Source: Granulicella pectinivorans
GTDB taxonomy: Bacteria > Acidobacteriota > Terriglobia > Terriglobales > Acidobacteriaceae
Direction: 5' to 3'
DNA length: 64,000 nucleotides
NCBI RefSeq assembly: GCF_900114625.1
Contig: NZ_FOZL01000002.1
Span: forward strand, 434,001-498,000
The position numbers and the translations under genes were made by a program. Position 1 is the stretch's first letter. Each line of letters begins with the position of its first letter. The notes under the pieces were generated by a model, which saw nothing but the letters and a program-made list of their open reading frames with translations, searched no databases and was not told the origin of the DNA. Below, in pieces: positions 19,118-27,818 of the stretch.

Positions 19118-19591
19118 ATGCCAGCAAACCCAACCTTTATGCAGATGGCCATCGACCTCGCCGTCGAGAACGTCAACTCCGGCGCAGGCGGCCCCTTCGG
19201 TGCACTCATCGTGCGCAACGGCGAGGTCATCGCCACCGGAGTCAACCGCGTCACCGCCAACAATGACCCCACCGCCCACGCCGAAGTCCAGGCCATCCGT
19301 TCCGCCTGCACCTTCCTCAAGGACTTCCAGCTCACCGGCTGCAGCATCTACACCTCCTGCGAGCCCTGCCCCATGTGCCTCGCCGCCATCTACTGGTCGC
19401 GCTGCGAGGCCATCTACTTCGGCTGCACCGCGCAGGACGCCGCCGACGCCGGCTTCGACGACTCCTTCCTCTACCACGAGGTCGCCAAGCCCCACGCCCA
19501 GCGCACCATCCCCACCAGCCGGCTCCTCGGCCCCGAGGCCCTGGCCAGCTTCAACGCGTGGCGCACCTTCGAAGCCCGCATCAGCTACTAA
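19118..19591 (+). CDS. guaD: Guanine deaminase (nucleoside deaminase family)
   Basis: 157 residues of the cytidine-deaminase-like fold. Zinc ligands are the HAE motif (DPTAHAEVQAI) and SCEPCPMCLAAI. The overall pattern (MQMAIDLAVENV at the start, YHEVAKP and AWRTFEAR at the end) matches the Bacillus-type guanine deaminase, which makes xanthine from guanine. GAGGCGAG lies before the ATG. Position next to allB supports a purine-catabolic role over a tRNA adenosine deaminase. Homoserine dehydrogenase follows after 14 bases. Confidence 0.88.
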   Translation: MPANPTFMQMAIDLAVENVNSGAGGPFGALIVRNGEVIATGVNRVTANNDPTAHAEVQAIRSACTFLKDFQLTGCSIYTSCEPCPMCLAAIYWSRCEAIYFGCTAQDAADAGFDDSFLYHEVAKPHAQRTIPTSRLLGPEALASFNAWRTFEARISY

Positions 19592-19605
19592 ACGATCGGA
19601 AAAAA

Positions 19606-20868
19606 ATGGCAACGAAAAAAATAGCACTTCTCGGCTTCGGCACCGTCGGAAGCTCCGTCGCAAAAGTCCTCGCAACCGGCAAATTCGCGGGCGTAGAACT
19701 CACCCACATCTACAACCGCGACGTCGAGCGCAAGAAGTCCACGCCCAACGCAAAGTTCGTCCCCAAGACCACCGTCTGGACCGAGAACATCAACGACGTA
19801 CTATCTTCCGATGTAGACATCGTCATCGAGCTCATCGGTGGCCTCGACCCCATCGAGTCCTGGCTCCGCAAGGCCATCACCTCCGGCAAATCCGTCGTCA
19901 CCGCGAACAAGCAACTCATCGCCTACCGCGGCGCGGGCCTCCTGCGCCTCGCGAAGAAGCACAACGTGCAGCTCATCCACGGAGCAGCCGTAGCCGGCGG
20001 CGTGCCCGTCATCCCCGGTCTCCTCCAGGGCCAGGCCGGCGACCAGATCACCCGCATCCGCGGCATCGTCAACGGCACCTGCAACTTCATCCTTTCCAAG
20101 ATGGAAGCCGGAGCCGAATACGCCGATGTCCTCGCCGAAGCCCAAGCCCTCGGTTACGCCGAAGCCAACCCCTCCGCCGACGTCGACGGCTTCGACGCCC
20201 GCGCCAAGCTCTGTATCCTCTCCCGCATCGCCCTCCGCGCCGAACTCGATCCCGAACAGGTCCCCACGCAATCCATCTCCGCCGTCCAGGCCATCGACTT
20301 CGCCTACGCCAAGGAGCTCGGCTGCACCATCCGCCAGATCTCCGCAGCCGAGCTCGTCGGCGCCACCGTCCAGGCCCGCGTAGCACCCATGCTCGTCCCT
20401 AACACCCTGCCCATGGCCTGGTCCCACGGCACGCAGAACATGGTCGTCGCCAGCGGACGCTTCGGCGGCGATGTCGTCTTCTCCGGCCACGGAGCAGGCG
20501 GCGAACCCACCGCGGTAGCCGTCGTCTCCGACCTCCTCGCCGTCGTCCACGGCCACAGCTCCGTCGAGCTGCCCATCAAGAAGCGCGTCGTCACCGGAGA
20601 CTTCCTCTCCCCGCACTACCTCCGCTTCGTCGTCAACGACAAGCCCGGCATAGTGTCCGCCATCGCCGGAGCGCTGGCCAAGGTAGGCGCCAACATCGAT
20701 TCCCTCCTCCAGCGCCCCGGCCACGATAAAAACGCCCTACCCTTCGTCGTCACCACCGAGCCCTGCCTCAACTCCACCATGGACAAGGCCGTCCGCATCA
20801 TGGGCAAGATGGACTGCATGCTCGAAAAGCCCCTTTGCCTCCAGATGCTCGAGCGCGAAGAACGCTAA
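19606..20868 (+). CDS. hom: Homoserine dehydrogenase
   Basis: 420 residues. It reduces aspartate semialdehyde to homoserine for threonine/methionine synthesis. The NAD(P)-binding start IALLGFGTVGSSV, VTANKQLIA, RIRGIVNGTCNFIL, ADVDGFDARAKLCILSRIAL and the C-terminal ACT domain (LRFVVNDKPGIVSAIAGAL, about 345-420) are all in order. The start at 19606 is decided by the N-terminal nucleotide-binding motif. It is an anabolic gene sharing a transcript direction with guaD, probably by chance of arrangement, though the released ammonia could feed amino-acid synthesis. Confidence 0.95.
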   Translation: MATKKIALLGFGTVGSSVAKVLATGKFAGVELTHIYNRDVERKKSTPNAKFVPKTTVWTENINDVLSSDVDIVIELIGGLDPIESWLRKAITSGKSVVTANKQLIAYRGAGLLRLAKKHNVQLIHGAAVAGGVPVIPGLLQGQAGDQITRIRGIVNGTCNFILSKMEAGAEYADVLAEAQALGYAEANPSADVDGFDARAKLCILSRIALRAELDPEQVPTQSISAVQAIDFAYAKELGCTIRQISAAELVGATVQARVAPMLVPNTLPMAWSHGTQNMVVASGRFGGDVVFSGHGAGGEPTAVAVVSDLLAVVHGHSSVELPIKKRVVTGDFLSPHYLRFVVNDKPGIVSAIAGALAKVGANIDSLLQRPGHDKNALPFVVTTEPCLNSTMDKAVRIMGKMDCMLEKPLCLQMLEREER

Positions 20869-20871
20869 GCC

Positions 20872-21621
20872 TTACCGCTTCCAAGCAACCACCCACTCGA
20901 AACCGCGGTCCAGAAGCTGCACCAGCTTCGGATCGCGGTACGAGTCCGGCCGATGCCCAAGGCCAACGTAAAACTCCCTCCCGCCATCCACACTCTGATA
21001 CCACGCCACCGGAAGCATCTTCGGATACTCGTCCGGGTGGACCAGCTTCATCTTGTCCAGCCCACTCAGCCTGGAGCGGTCCACCACCAGCAAAGCGTGA
21101 GCATCCGGGCTGCGGTCGGAATAGAAGTAGCACTCATCGTCCCACTCGAACGTCTGCGGCAACCCAGCCGTAATCTCCGACTCCGGCTCGGCAAGCGACA
21201 CCGTCAAGGTCTGCTGCATGGGATGTTCGACGAACTTTCCACCCAGCACATGCGCGAAGTAGGGCCAGTCCCGCTCACTCCCCGCCGCCGAGTGAATGCC
21301 CATCAAACCACCGCCAGCTTCGATATAGTGCTGAAACGCCTCACGCTGCTCCGGCGTGGTGAACGCCTGGTTGTTGGTATTCGAAAAAATCAACGCCGCA
21401 TAGCGTGTCAAGTTCTTTGCCGTAAACACCGCAGGGTCGTCCGAGACATCGGCCTCGAAGCCATGCTGCTTCGCAATCGCCGTCATCGCCTCGACGCTCG
21501 CATGGATATTTTCGTGCACGTATCCCTTGCCGTTGTGCGTGTAGATCAGCACGCGATGCGGTTTAGCCTGTGCAGACACTGCAAACCACAACGCCATAAC
21601 GAGCATCAGGAACCATCGCAT
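20872..21621 (-). CDS. Secreted ThuA-domain protein
   Basis: 249 residues. A signal peptide (MRWFLMLVMALWFAVSAQA) is followed by a ThuA-like, glutamine-amidotransferase-fold domain: RVLIYTHNGKGYVHENI, YAALIFSNTNNQAF, GGGLMGIHSAAGSE, HPDEYPKMLPVAWYQ and REFYVGLGHRPDSY. ThuA-like proteins in this phylum are often exported and associated with sugar use, with no firm reaction known. The start at 21621 is chosen by the signal peptide. Its stop is 3 bases from the convergent hom stop. A second ThuA protein is encoded at 49546-50322. Confidence 0.88.
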   Translation of the reverse strand: MRWFLMLVMALWFAVSAQAKPHRVLIYTHNGKGYVHENIHASVEAMTAIAKQHGFEADVSDDPAVFTAKNLTRYAALIFSNTNNQAFTTPEQREAFQHYIEAGGGLMGIHSAAGSERDWPYFAHVLGGKFVEHPMQQTLTVSLAEPESEITAGLPQTFEWDDECYFYSDRSPDAHALLVVDRSRLSGLDKMKLVHPDEYPKMLPVAWYQSVDGGREFYVGLGHRPDSYRDPKLVQLLDRGFEWVVAWKR

Positions 21622-21724
21622 ACCAGAACCTCTCGAGAGAGCAGCAGCGGAAACCCGGCAGCGCTGCGCAACGAAAACTAATCGAAACAACCGGGAGAAC
21701 ACAAGAGAAAGCCCCCGATAGAAC

Positions 21725-22666
21725 CTACCCAACCGTAAACACCACCCGCGGCCTTCCCGCCGCCTCCCTCCAGACAGCCTCCACTTCCGCCAGCGGCACC
21801 CTCCGCGTGGCAATCGTCAGCCCCGCCGGCTCCACCGCAGCAAACACCTTCGCAATCGCCCCCAGCAAAACCCGCATAGGCACGCTCTTCAACCCGCTCC
21901 CCATCAGCACCATCGCCGACGACCGCAACGCCGCCCCGGGCAGCGCGATCTCCATCTCTCCGGCAGCCGCGCCCACATGGACAAACCGCACCGGCCTCCC
22001 ATCCTCCACGGCCTTCACAATCGCCACCATGATTGCCTTCGCGCTCTCGCCCCACAGGTAGTCGATCACTACATCGATCCCACCCGCAAATAACTCCACA
22101 AGCGCATCCTCAAACCCCGCACCAAGCGGCACCACCACATCCGCCCCAACCGTCTCCAGTTCCGCAACATTCCGCCCCGTAGCAATCACCTTCCCCGCCC
22201 CGAAGTACCTCGCCAACTGCACCGCCAACCGTCCCGCGGTCCCTGTCGCACCATGCACCAGAACCGTCTCGCCCGCCTGCATCTTCGCCCGCTCCATCAG
22301 AGCCGCCCACGCCGACATCCCCGGGTTCGCGATCGCCGCCGCCGTCACATCGTCCAGCCCATCTGGCACCGCGACGCACCGTCGCGCATCCACCACCGTC
22401 CTCTCCGCCATCGCACCAAACGGAGCCTCCGGCAGCGCAAAATAAACCCGCCGCCCATCTGCCGTCCGCCCCACTCCATCCGCGCCTGCCACCACCGGAA
22501 ACCCATCCTCCGAGCTGTAGTGCGACCCGGTCGACCGCGCCTTGCTGAACGGGCTCAAAGCCGCCGCCATCACCGTGACGATCTCTTCCCCATCCCCCGC
22601 CACCGGCTCACGGAACTCCCCATAGACCGGCCCTTGCCCCATCCCCAAAACGATCGCTGCCTTCAT
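21725..22666 (-). CDS. MDR-family zinc-independent alcohol dehydrogenase / quinone oxidoreductase
   Basis: 313 residues. The GroES-like N-half is followed by a Rossmann domain with VLVHGATGTAGRLAVQLARYFGAGKVIATGR. The zinc ligands of classical alcohol dehydrogenases are not seen, so it fits the quinone-oxidoreductase branch. AGGAGGAT lies just before the ATG. It is divergent from a TetR regulator across an 84-base gap with a clear operator, so it is probably induced by the TetR ligand, perhaps a reactive carbonyl or quinone. Confidence 0.88.
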   Translation of the reverse strand: MKAAIVLGMGQGPVYGEFREPVAGDGEEIVTVMAAALSPFSKARSTGSHYSSEDGFPVVAGADGVGRTADGRRVYFALPEAPFGAMAERTVVDARRCVAVPDGLDDVTAAAIANPGMSAWAALMERAKMQAGETVLVHGATGTAGRLAVQLARYFGAGKVIATGRNVAELETVGADVVVPLGAGFEDALVELFAGGIDVVIDYLWGESAKAIMVAIVKAVEDGRPVRFVHVGAAAGEMEIALPGAALRSSAMVLMGSGLKSVPMRVLLGAIAKVFAAVEPAGLTIATRRVPLAEVEAVWREAAGRPRVVFTVG

Positions 22667-22703
22667 GTCATCCTCCTCGATAAAATCGAACGTTGTGAGA
22701 TAA

Positions 22704-22720
22704 ATCTAACATCGTTAGAT
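22704..22720. promoter_or_regulatory. TetR-type operator between MDR gene and tetR
   Basis: Perfect dyad ATCTAAC-ATC-GTTAGAT (7-bp arms, 3-base spacer). It sits 38 bases from the MDR start and 31 bases from the TetR start, where binding would block both promoters. Confidence 0.75.
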
Positions 22721-22750
22721 AACGAGATGCACCTCTGCTATCCTCGACGC

Positions 22751-23386
22751 ATGAAAGTGAACAAAAAGATGGTGGTCCAGGCAGGGCTCAAACTCCTCAA
22801 CGAGGTAGGCCTCGAGCAGCTCACGCTCCGCCGTCTTGCCACCCAGCTCGACGTCCAGGCACCCACCATCTACTGGCACTTCAAAAGCAAGCAGGAGCTC
22901 ATCGACGACATGGCCACCATGGTCCTCGCCGAAGGTGCGCCCAACCTCACTCCCGCTCGCAACACGACCGGCTGGAAGACCTGCGCCGCCACCTTCGGCC
23001 ACGGCCTCCGCAAGACGCTCCTCGCCTACCGCGACGGAGCCCGCATGGTCGCCGGCACCGAACTCACCGACACCGCCTACATGAAGACCGCCGAATCCAT
23101 CGCCGCGAAGCTCCTGGATCATGGCTTCACCGTCCGCCAGGCCGTCGTCCTCCTCAGCACCATCTACAGCTACACCTTGAGCTTCGTCATGGAAGAACAA
23201 GCCGTGTACCCACGCCCGAACGAGCGCTCTCCACGCTACGATCTCAAGCTCCGCAGCACCCGCCTCGACCCCCATGAGTTCCCCATCCTCCGCCAGGCCG
23301 GCCCCATCCTCTTCGACAAGTTCGACCGCCGTTACAAGGAGGGACTCGACCTCATCCTGCGCGGGGCCGAAGGCTCCGCCGCCTGA
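22751..23386 (+). CDS. TetR-family transcriptional regulator
   Basis: 211 residues. The N-terminal helix-turn-helix is clear: LEQLTLRRLATQLDVQAPTIYWHFKSKQELIDDM (about 22-55). The C-terminal domain resembles the TetR_C type of tetracycline-repressor relatives (SYTLSFVMEEQAV near 140). It probably represses itself and the divergent MDR gene through the dyad at 22704-22720. The ATG at 22751 gives the usual short N-terminus; an in-frame ATG eight codons upstream is possible. Confidence 0.92.
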   Translation: MKVNKKMVVQAGLKLLNEVGLEQLTLRRLATQLDVQAPTIYWHFKSKQELIDDMATMVLAEGAPNLTPARNTTGWKTCAATFGHGLRKTLLAYRDGARMVAGTELTDTAYMKTAESIAAKLLDHGFTVRQAVVLLSTIYSYTLSFVMEEQAVYPRPNERSPRYDLKLRSTRLDPHEFPILRQAGPILFDKFDRRYKEGLDLILRGAEGSAA

Positions 23387-23477
23387 TATACCAGTGGCCC
23401 GCCTAGGCCATTTGCTGTATCGTGTCCCTACCGGGATTTCAATGTCTTCGAGTTTTCACATCCCCATCAGGAGCCCC

Positions 23478-25583
23478 ATGCGTCTCGCCACACTCCGAGT
23501 CCTCCCCCTTCTTGCCTGTTCACTCGTCCTCACCGCCGGAGCGGGCTACGCCCAAACCCTGACCTCGATGTCCGAATCCTTCGGTCTCCCCGACGGACCC
23601 ACCAAGGTACCCGTCCGTCCTATCAGCTTCGACCTCAACTCCCTCGACAAGACCGCCGATCCCTGCACCGACTTCTTCCAGTACGCATGCGGCAAATGGG
23701 TGAAGAACAACCCCATCCCCGCCGACCAGGTCCGCTGGGGCACCTTCAATCAGCTCGCCGAGAGCAACGCCTACACCCTCTACCAGGAGTTCAAGGCCGC
23801 ATCCGAGGCCCCAAAGACACCCCTCCAGAAGAAGTACGGCGACTACTTCGCCGCCTGCATGAACACCGACCTCACCGACAAACTCGGTGCCAAACCCCTG
23901 CAGCCTGAGCTCGCCTTCATCGACAGCCTCAAGGACAAGAAGGACCTCGCCACCTTCAACGTCACCGCGGAGAACAAGTTCGACAGCGCCTACTTCTTCG
24001 GCATCGGAGTCGGACAGGATCAGGTCGACTCCACCAAGCAGATCCTCATGACCGGACAGGGCGGCCTCACCCTCCCCGACCGCGACTATTACCTCACCGA
24101 CGACGCCCGCTCCAAGACCCTCCGCGACCAGTACGTCGCCCACGTCACCAAGATGTTCACCCTCCTCGGAGACTCCCCGGAACTCGCCGCCAGAGAAGCT
24201 GCCGACGTCCTCCGCATCGAGACCGCCCTCGCCCAGGGCTCCATGGCCCGGGTAGACCTGCGCGATCCCGCCAAGCGCTACCACATCATGACCATCGCCG
24301 AAACCGAAGCTCTCTCGCCTGACTACAAGTGGAGCGAGTACCTCAAGGGCATGCACGTCTCCGCGCCCACCATGAACGTCTCCTCCCCCGGCTACGTCAA
24401 GACCGTCAACACCGTCCTCGAAACCGAAGACCTCGCCGCCATCAAGCACTACATGCGCTGGCATGCCCTCCACAACGCCGCCGCAACCCTCTCGCAGAAC
24501 TTCATCGATGAGGACTTCAACTTCTTCTCCGCCACCCTCGCCGGCCAGAAGGAGCAGACGCCCCGCTGGAAGCGCTGCTCCCGCCGCACCGACGCCGCCC
24601 TCGGCGAAGCCGTCGGACAGGACTGGGTCAAGCAGTACTTCCCGCCCTCTGCGAAGGACAACATGGAGAAGCTCGTCGCAGCACTCGAGCGCGCCATGGC
24701 CGAAGACATTCGCACCATCGGCTGGATGTCCGACGAAACCAAGGTCGAAGCCAAAAAGAAGCTCGACGCCTTCAAGGACAAGATCGGCTACCCCGAGCAC
24801 TGGCGCGACTATTCCAAACTCACCGTCAAGCGCGACGACTTCCTCGGCAACGTCGAGCGCAACGGCATCTTCGAGCGTGAACGCAACCTCAAGAAGCTCG
24901 GCCAGCCCGTCGACGAAAAGGAGTGGGGCATGACCCCGCCCACCGTCAACGCCTACTACCAGCCCTCCATGAACGACATCAACTTCCCCGCCGGCATCCT
25001 CCAGCCGCCCTTCTATGACAACTCCATCGATCCTGCCGTCAACTTCGGCGGCATCGGCGTCGTCATCGGCCACGAGATGACCCACGGCTTCGACGACCAG
25101 GGTGCCAAGTACGGCCCCACCGGCAACGTCAAGGACTGGTGGACTCCCGCCGACAAGAAGAACTTCAACGAGCGCACCGACTGCGAGGTCAAGGAATACT
25201 CCGGATTCAAGGTCGCCGAAGGCCAGAACCTCAACGGCAAGCTCACCCTGGGTGAAAACACCGCCGACAATGGCGGCATCCGCATCGCCTTCCAGGCCCT
25301 CCAGGAGACGATCGCCAAGTCGCCCCAGACCGCACTCGCCGGCTACACCGACGGCAAGCGCGACGGCTTCACCCCCGAGCAGCGCTTCTTCATCTCCTTC
25401 GGCCAGATCTGGTGCGGAGCCTCCACCGAGCAGTCCGCCCGTATGCTCGCCAAGACCGACCCTCACTCCTCCGGCGAGTGGCGCGTCAAGGGAACCGTGC
25501 AGAACTTCGAGGAGTTCGGCAAGGCATTCGGCTGCAAGGTTGGCCAACCCATGATGCCCGCCAACGCCTGCCGCGTCTGGTAA
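23478..25583 (+). CDS. Secreted M13-family zinc endopeptidase (PepO/neprilysin-like)
   Basis: 701 residues. A signal peptide ends near TAGAGYAQ. The M13 N-domain shows DPCTDFFQYACGKWVKNNPIP; the catalytic part shows VVIGHEMTHGFDDQG (zinc ligands H532 and H536, catalytic E533) and LGENTADNGG with the third ligand E593. It ends with the typical CRVW. Length and domain order match full M13 peptidases, which cleave oligopeptides in the periplasm or outside. CAGGAG before 23478 supports this start; an ATG at 23442 is the alternative. A strong terminator follows. Confidence 0.94.
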   Translation: MRLATLRVLPLLACSLVLTAGAGYAQTLTSMSESFGLPDGPTKVPVRPISFDLNSLDKTADPCTDFFQYACGKWVKNNPIPADQVRWGTFNQLAESNAYTLYQEFKAASEAPKTPLQKKYGDYFAACMNTDLTDKLGAKPLQPELAFIDSLKDKKDLATFNVTAENKFDSAYFFGIGVGQDQVDSTKQILMTGQGGLTLPDRDYYLTDDARSKTLRDQYVAHVTKMFTLLGDSPELAAREAADVLRIETALAQGSMARVDLRDPAKRYHIMTIAETEALSPDYKWSEYLKGMHVSAPTMNVSSPGYVKTVNTVLETEDLAAIKHYMRWHALHNAAATLSQNFIDEDFNFFSATLAGQKEQTPRWKRCSRRTDAALGEAVGQDWVKQYFPPSAKDNMEKLVAALERAMAEDIRTIGWMSDETKVEAKKKLDAFKDKIGYPEHWRDYSKLTVKRDDFLGNVERNGIFERERNLKKLGQPVDEKEWGMTPPTVNAYYQPSMNDINFPAGILQPPFYDNSIDPAVNFGGIGVVIGHEMTHGFDDQGAKYGPTGNVKDWWTPADKKNFNERTDCEVKEYSGFKVAEGQNLNGKLTLGENTADNGGIRIAFQALQETIAKSPQTALAGYTDGKRDGFTPEQRFFISFGQIWCGASTEQSARMLAKTDPHSSGEWRVKGTVQNFEEFGKAFGCKVGQPMMPANACRVW

Positions 25584-25600
25584 AGCAAACCCACTCCAAC

Positions 25601-25637
25601 AAAGAGACGGCCCGGGCAACCCCCGGGCCGTCTCTTT
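25601..25637 (+). terminator. Rho-independent terminator after M13 gene
   Basis: Perfect 16-bp stem: 25601-25616 pairs with 25622-25637 around CAACC, ending in a TCTTT arm. It lies 18 bases after the stop codon. Confidence 0.88.
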
Positions 25638-25673
25638 GCCATGGCATCGTTATGCCATGCCCTGGAGTGTGTG

Positions 25674-25722
25674 GTTGCTGTTGCCTTTGTCTCTTTTTCC
25701 CGCCTTTTCCCCACACTCTTTG
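25674..25722. repeat. Pyrimidine-rich intergenic repeat (family C), copy 1
   Basis: Contains the 18-mer CTTTTTCCCGCCTTTTCC at 25693-25710, identical to 39919-39936. Flanks are similar too (TTGCCTTTGTCT before, CACACTCTTTGTCTT after). It ends next to the GH15 stop codon. Confidence 0.55.
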
Positions 25723-25725
25723 TCT

Positions 25726-27597
25726 TTAGCGATTGCCAACCGACGGCTTCCACTCCCCGGCGAGCGTAAACGCCGCATGACACAGCGCAATATGCGACAA
25801 AGCCTGCGGAAAATTCCCCAGCATCCGCTTCGCCGTCGGGTCCCACTCCTCACTCAAGAGCCCCACATCGTTCGCCAGTCCAACCAACCGTTCGAACAGA
25901 GCCGAAGCCTCCGCCGCGCGCCCCATCAGAGCCCAGCACACCACCAGCCAGAAGCTGCAAGCCAGAAATGCCCCTTCCCCCGGAGGCAGCCCATCGCCGC
26001 CACCCTCGGTCTTGTACCGCAGCACAAAACCATCCCTCATCAACTGCTTCTCGATCGCCTCCACCGTTCCGACAATTCGCGGATCGTCAAACGGCAGAAA
26101 CCCGACCATCGGGATCCGCAGACACGACGCATCCAGGTCCGTCGATCCATACGCCTGCGTAAAGGCGTTTATCTCCTTGTTGAAGCCATGCTCACAGACA
26201 TCGGCATGAATCGCGTCCCGCACCGTCCTCCAGCGGGCCACATCCTGCGGCGCAAAGTAACCATCCCGCCCCTCGTCCGACAGCCGTACCGTCCTCTCCA
26301 GCGCCAGCCATGCCGACACCTTCGAGTACGTAAAATGCTGCCGTCCGCCCCTCGTCTCCCAGATCCCGTCATCCGGCTCCCGCCATACGTCGCAGACATG
26401 GTTCGCGAGATTCGCCTGCATCGCCGCAGCCGAAATCCGGAGATCGTCCGCCGCGTCCGGCATCCGGTACAGCGCCGAGGCCAACTCCCCGAACACATCC
26501 AGTTGAAACTGCTCCACCGCCGCATTGCCAATGTTCACCGGCTGCGAGTGCTCATACCCCGGAAGCCACGCAGCCTTCCACTCCAGCAGTTGCCTCTCCC
26601 CGCGAATCCCGTAGATCGTCTGCACCTGCTCCGGCGATCCCGCAACCGCCCGCAGCAGCCACATCCTCCAGTCAACCGCCTCCTGCTCGAACCCTGCATG
26701 CAGCAGCACCAGAAGCGTAAACGACGCATCCCGCAGCCAGCAGTACCGGTAATCCCAGTTCCGGCTCCCGCCAATCTTCTCCGGCAGCGAAGCCGTAGCC
26801 GCCGCCACAATGCCCCCCGACTCCACATACGTCAACGCCTTCAAGGTCAGCAGAGACCTCTCCACCACATCCGCATACTTGCCCTTGTACCTGCTCTTTC
26901 CAATCCAGTCCTTCCAGAAACTTTCCGTTCTGGCCAGCTCCGCCCCCACATCCAGCGGTGCCGGCCGATCCGCAAACACCACCCCATGCTGCAGCGTGAA
27001 CCACGCCGTCTGTCCCTCGCTCAGTGAAAAATCCGAGACGGTCGACATATTTTCCCCGTGGTTCGGCAGCGCCTTGTCCTTCGACCCCGACCGGAACACG
27101 ATCGCCTCCGAACCCGCGACCGCATGCAGCGTGTCGGTCGACCCCTCGCCCCACTCCTCGGTGGCCCGCTCACACGTCACCCAAGGAATCGTCCTTCCGT
27201 AGTCGAAACGGATCGACAGATCGCTCTTCATGTCGATCCGGCCGCTCAAGCACTTCACCGTCCGCACAATGCTCCTGGCCCCAGGCGGCATACAGTCGGT
27301 CAGCACAGCCTTCCCTCCGGAAGTCGCGAAGATCGTCTCCAGAATCATCGTCCCCGGCCTGTACTGCCGCGTGTTCGCGATCACCTCAACCCGCGGCGCA
27401 ATCTTCCAGAAACCATGCTCCACCGTGCCCAGCAAAGCCGCAAAACAGGCCCCCGACGCGAAGTTCGGCCAGCATAGCCAGTCGATCGACCCCTCTCGGG
27501 ATACCAGTGCCGCAGTTTCGCCATCCGCCAGGATGGAGTATTCTTCGATCTTCGCCCCATGCAGCGCCGTGCCCTTTGTTTCTAACGTCTCAGCCAC
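25726..27597 (-). CDS. Glycoside hydrolase family 15 protein (glucoamylase/trehalase type)
   Basis: 623 residues. An N-terminal trehalase-like beta-sandwich domain (IEEYSILADGETAALVSREGSIDWLCWPNF, residues about 17-46) precedes an (alpha/alpha)6 barrel with SRNWDYRYCWLRDASFTL, which contains the general-acid region, and DDGIWETRGGRQHFTYSKVSAW. The second catalytic Glu region is near the C-terminus. GH15 members hydrolyse alpha-glucosides; several actinobacterial relatives are trehalases. The start codon is GTG at 27597, with GAGGG upstream and no closer in-frame ATG. It is divergent from glgE, so a role in trehalose or alpha-glucan turnover is likely. Confidence 0.9.
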   Translation of the reverse strand: MAETLETKGTALHGAKIEEYSILADGETAALVSREGSIDWLCWPNFASGACFAALLGTVEHGFWKIAPRVEVIANTRQYRPGTMILETIFATSGGKAVLTDCMPPGARSIVRTVKCLSGRIDMKSDLSIRFDYGRTIPWVTCERATEEWGEGSTDTLHAVAGSEAIVFRSGSKDKALPNHGENMSTVSDFSLSEGQTAWFTLQHGVVFADRPAPLDVGAELARTESFWKDWIGKSRYKGKYADVVERSLLTLKALTYVESGGIVAAATASLPEKIGGSRNWDYRYCWLRDASFTLLVLLHAGFEQEAVDWRMWLLRAVAGSPEQVQTIYGIRGERQLLEWKAAWLPGYEHSQPVNIGNAAVEQFQLDVFGELASALYRMPDAADDLRISAAAMQANLANHVCDVWREPDDGIWETRGGRQHFTYSKVSAWLALERTVRLSDEGRDGYFAPQDVARWRTVRDAIHADVCEHGFNKEINAFTQAYGSTDLDASCLRIPMVGFLPFDDPRIVGTVEAIEKQLMRDGFVLRYKTEGGGDGLPPGEGAFLACSFWLVVCWALMGRAAEASALFERLVGLANDVGLLSEEWDPTAKRMLGNFPQALSHIALCHAAFTLAGEWKPSVGNR

Positions 27598-27818
27598 ACA
27601 TCACCCTCTACCCTTCTTTGCAGACCCGTAAAATTCCGCCGGCACAACCCATCCCCGAAGGAATCTTCCGACAACCGCCACCCGATACTGCGCATCTCTT
27701 TTAGGATTGCCATGTACCGTTGGGCTCTCTGCACTGTCTACCTTGGATGCCGCCAACGCCGTATCCTTGTCCGGGAATTTTCAAAACATCAAGCGAACCA
27801 GCGCCGTTGAGTGAAGAT

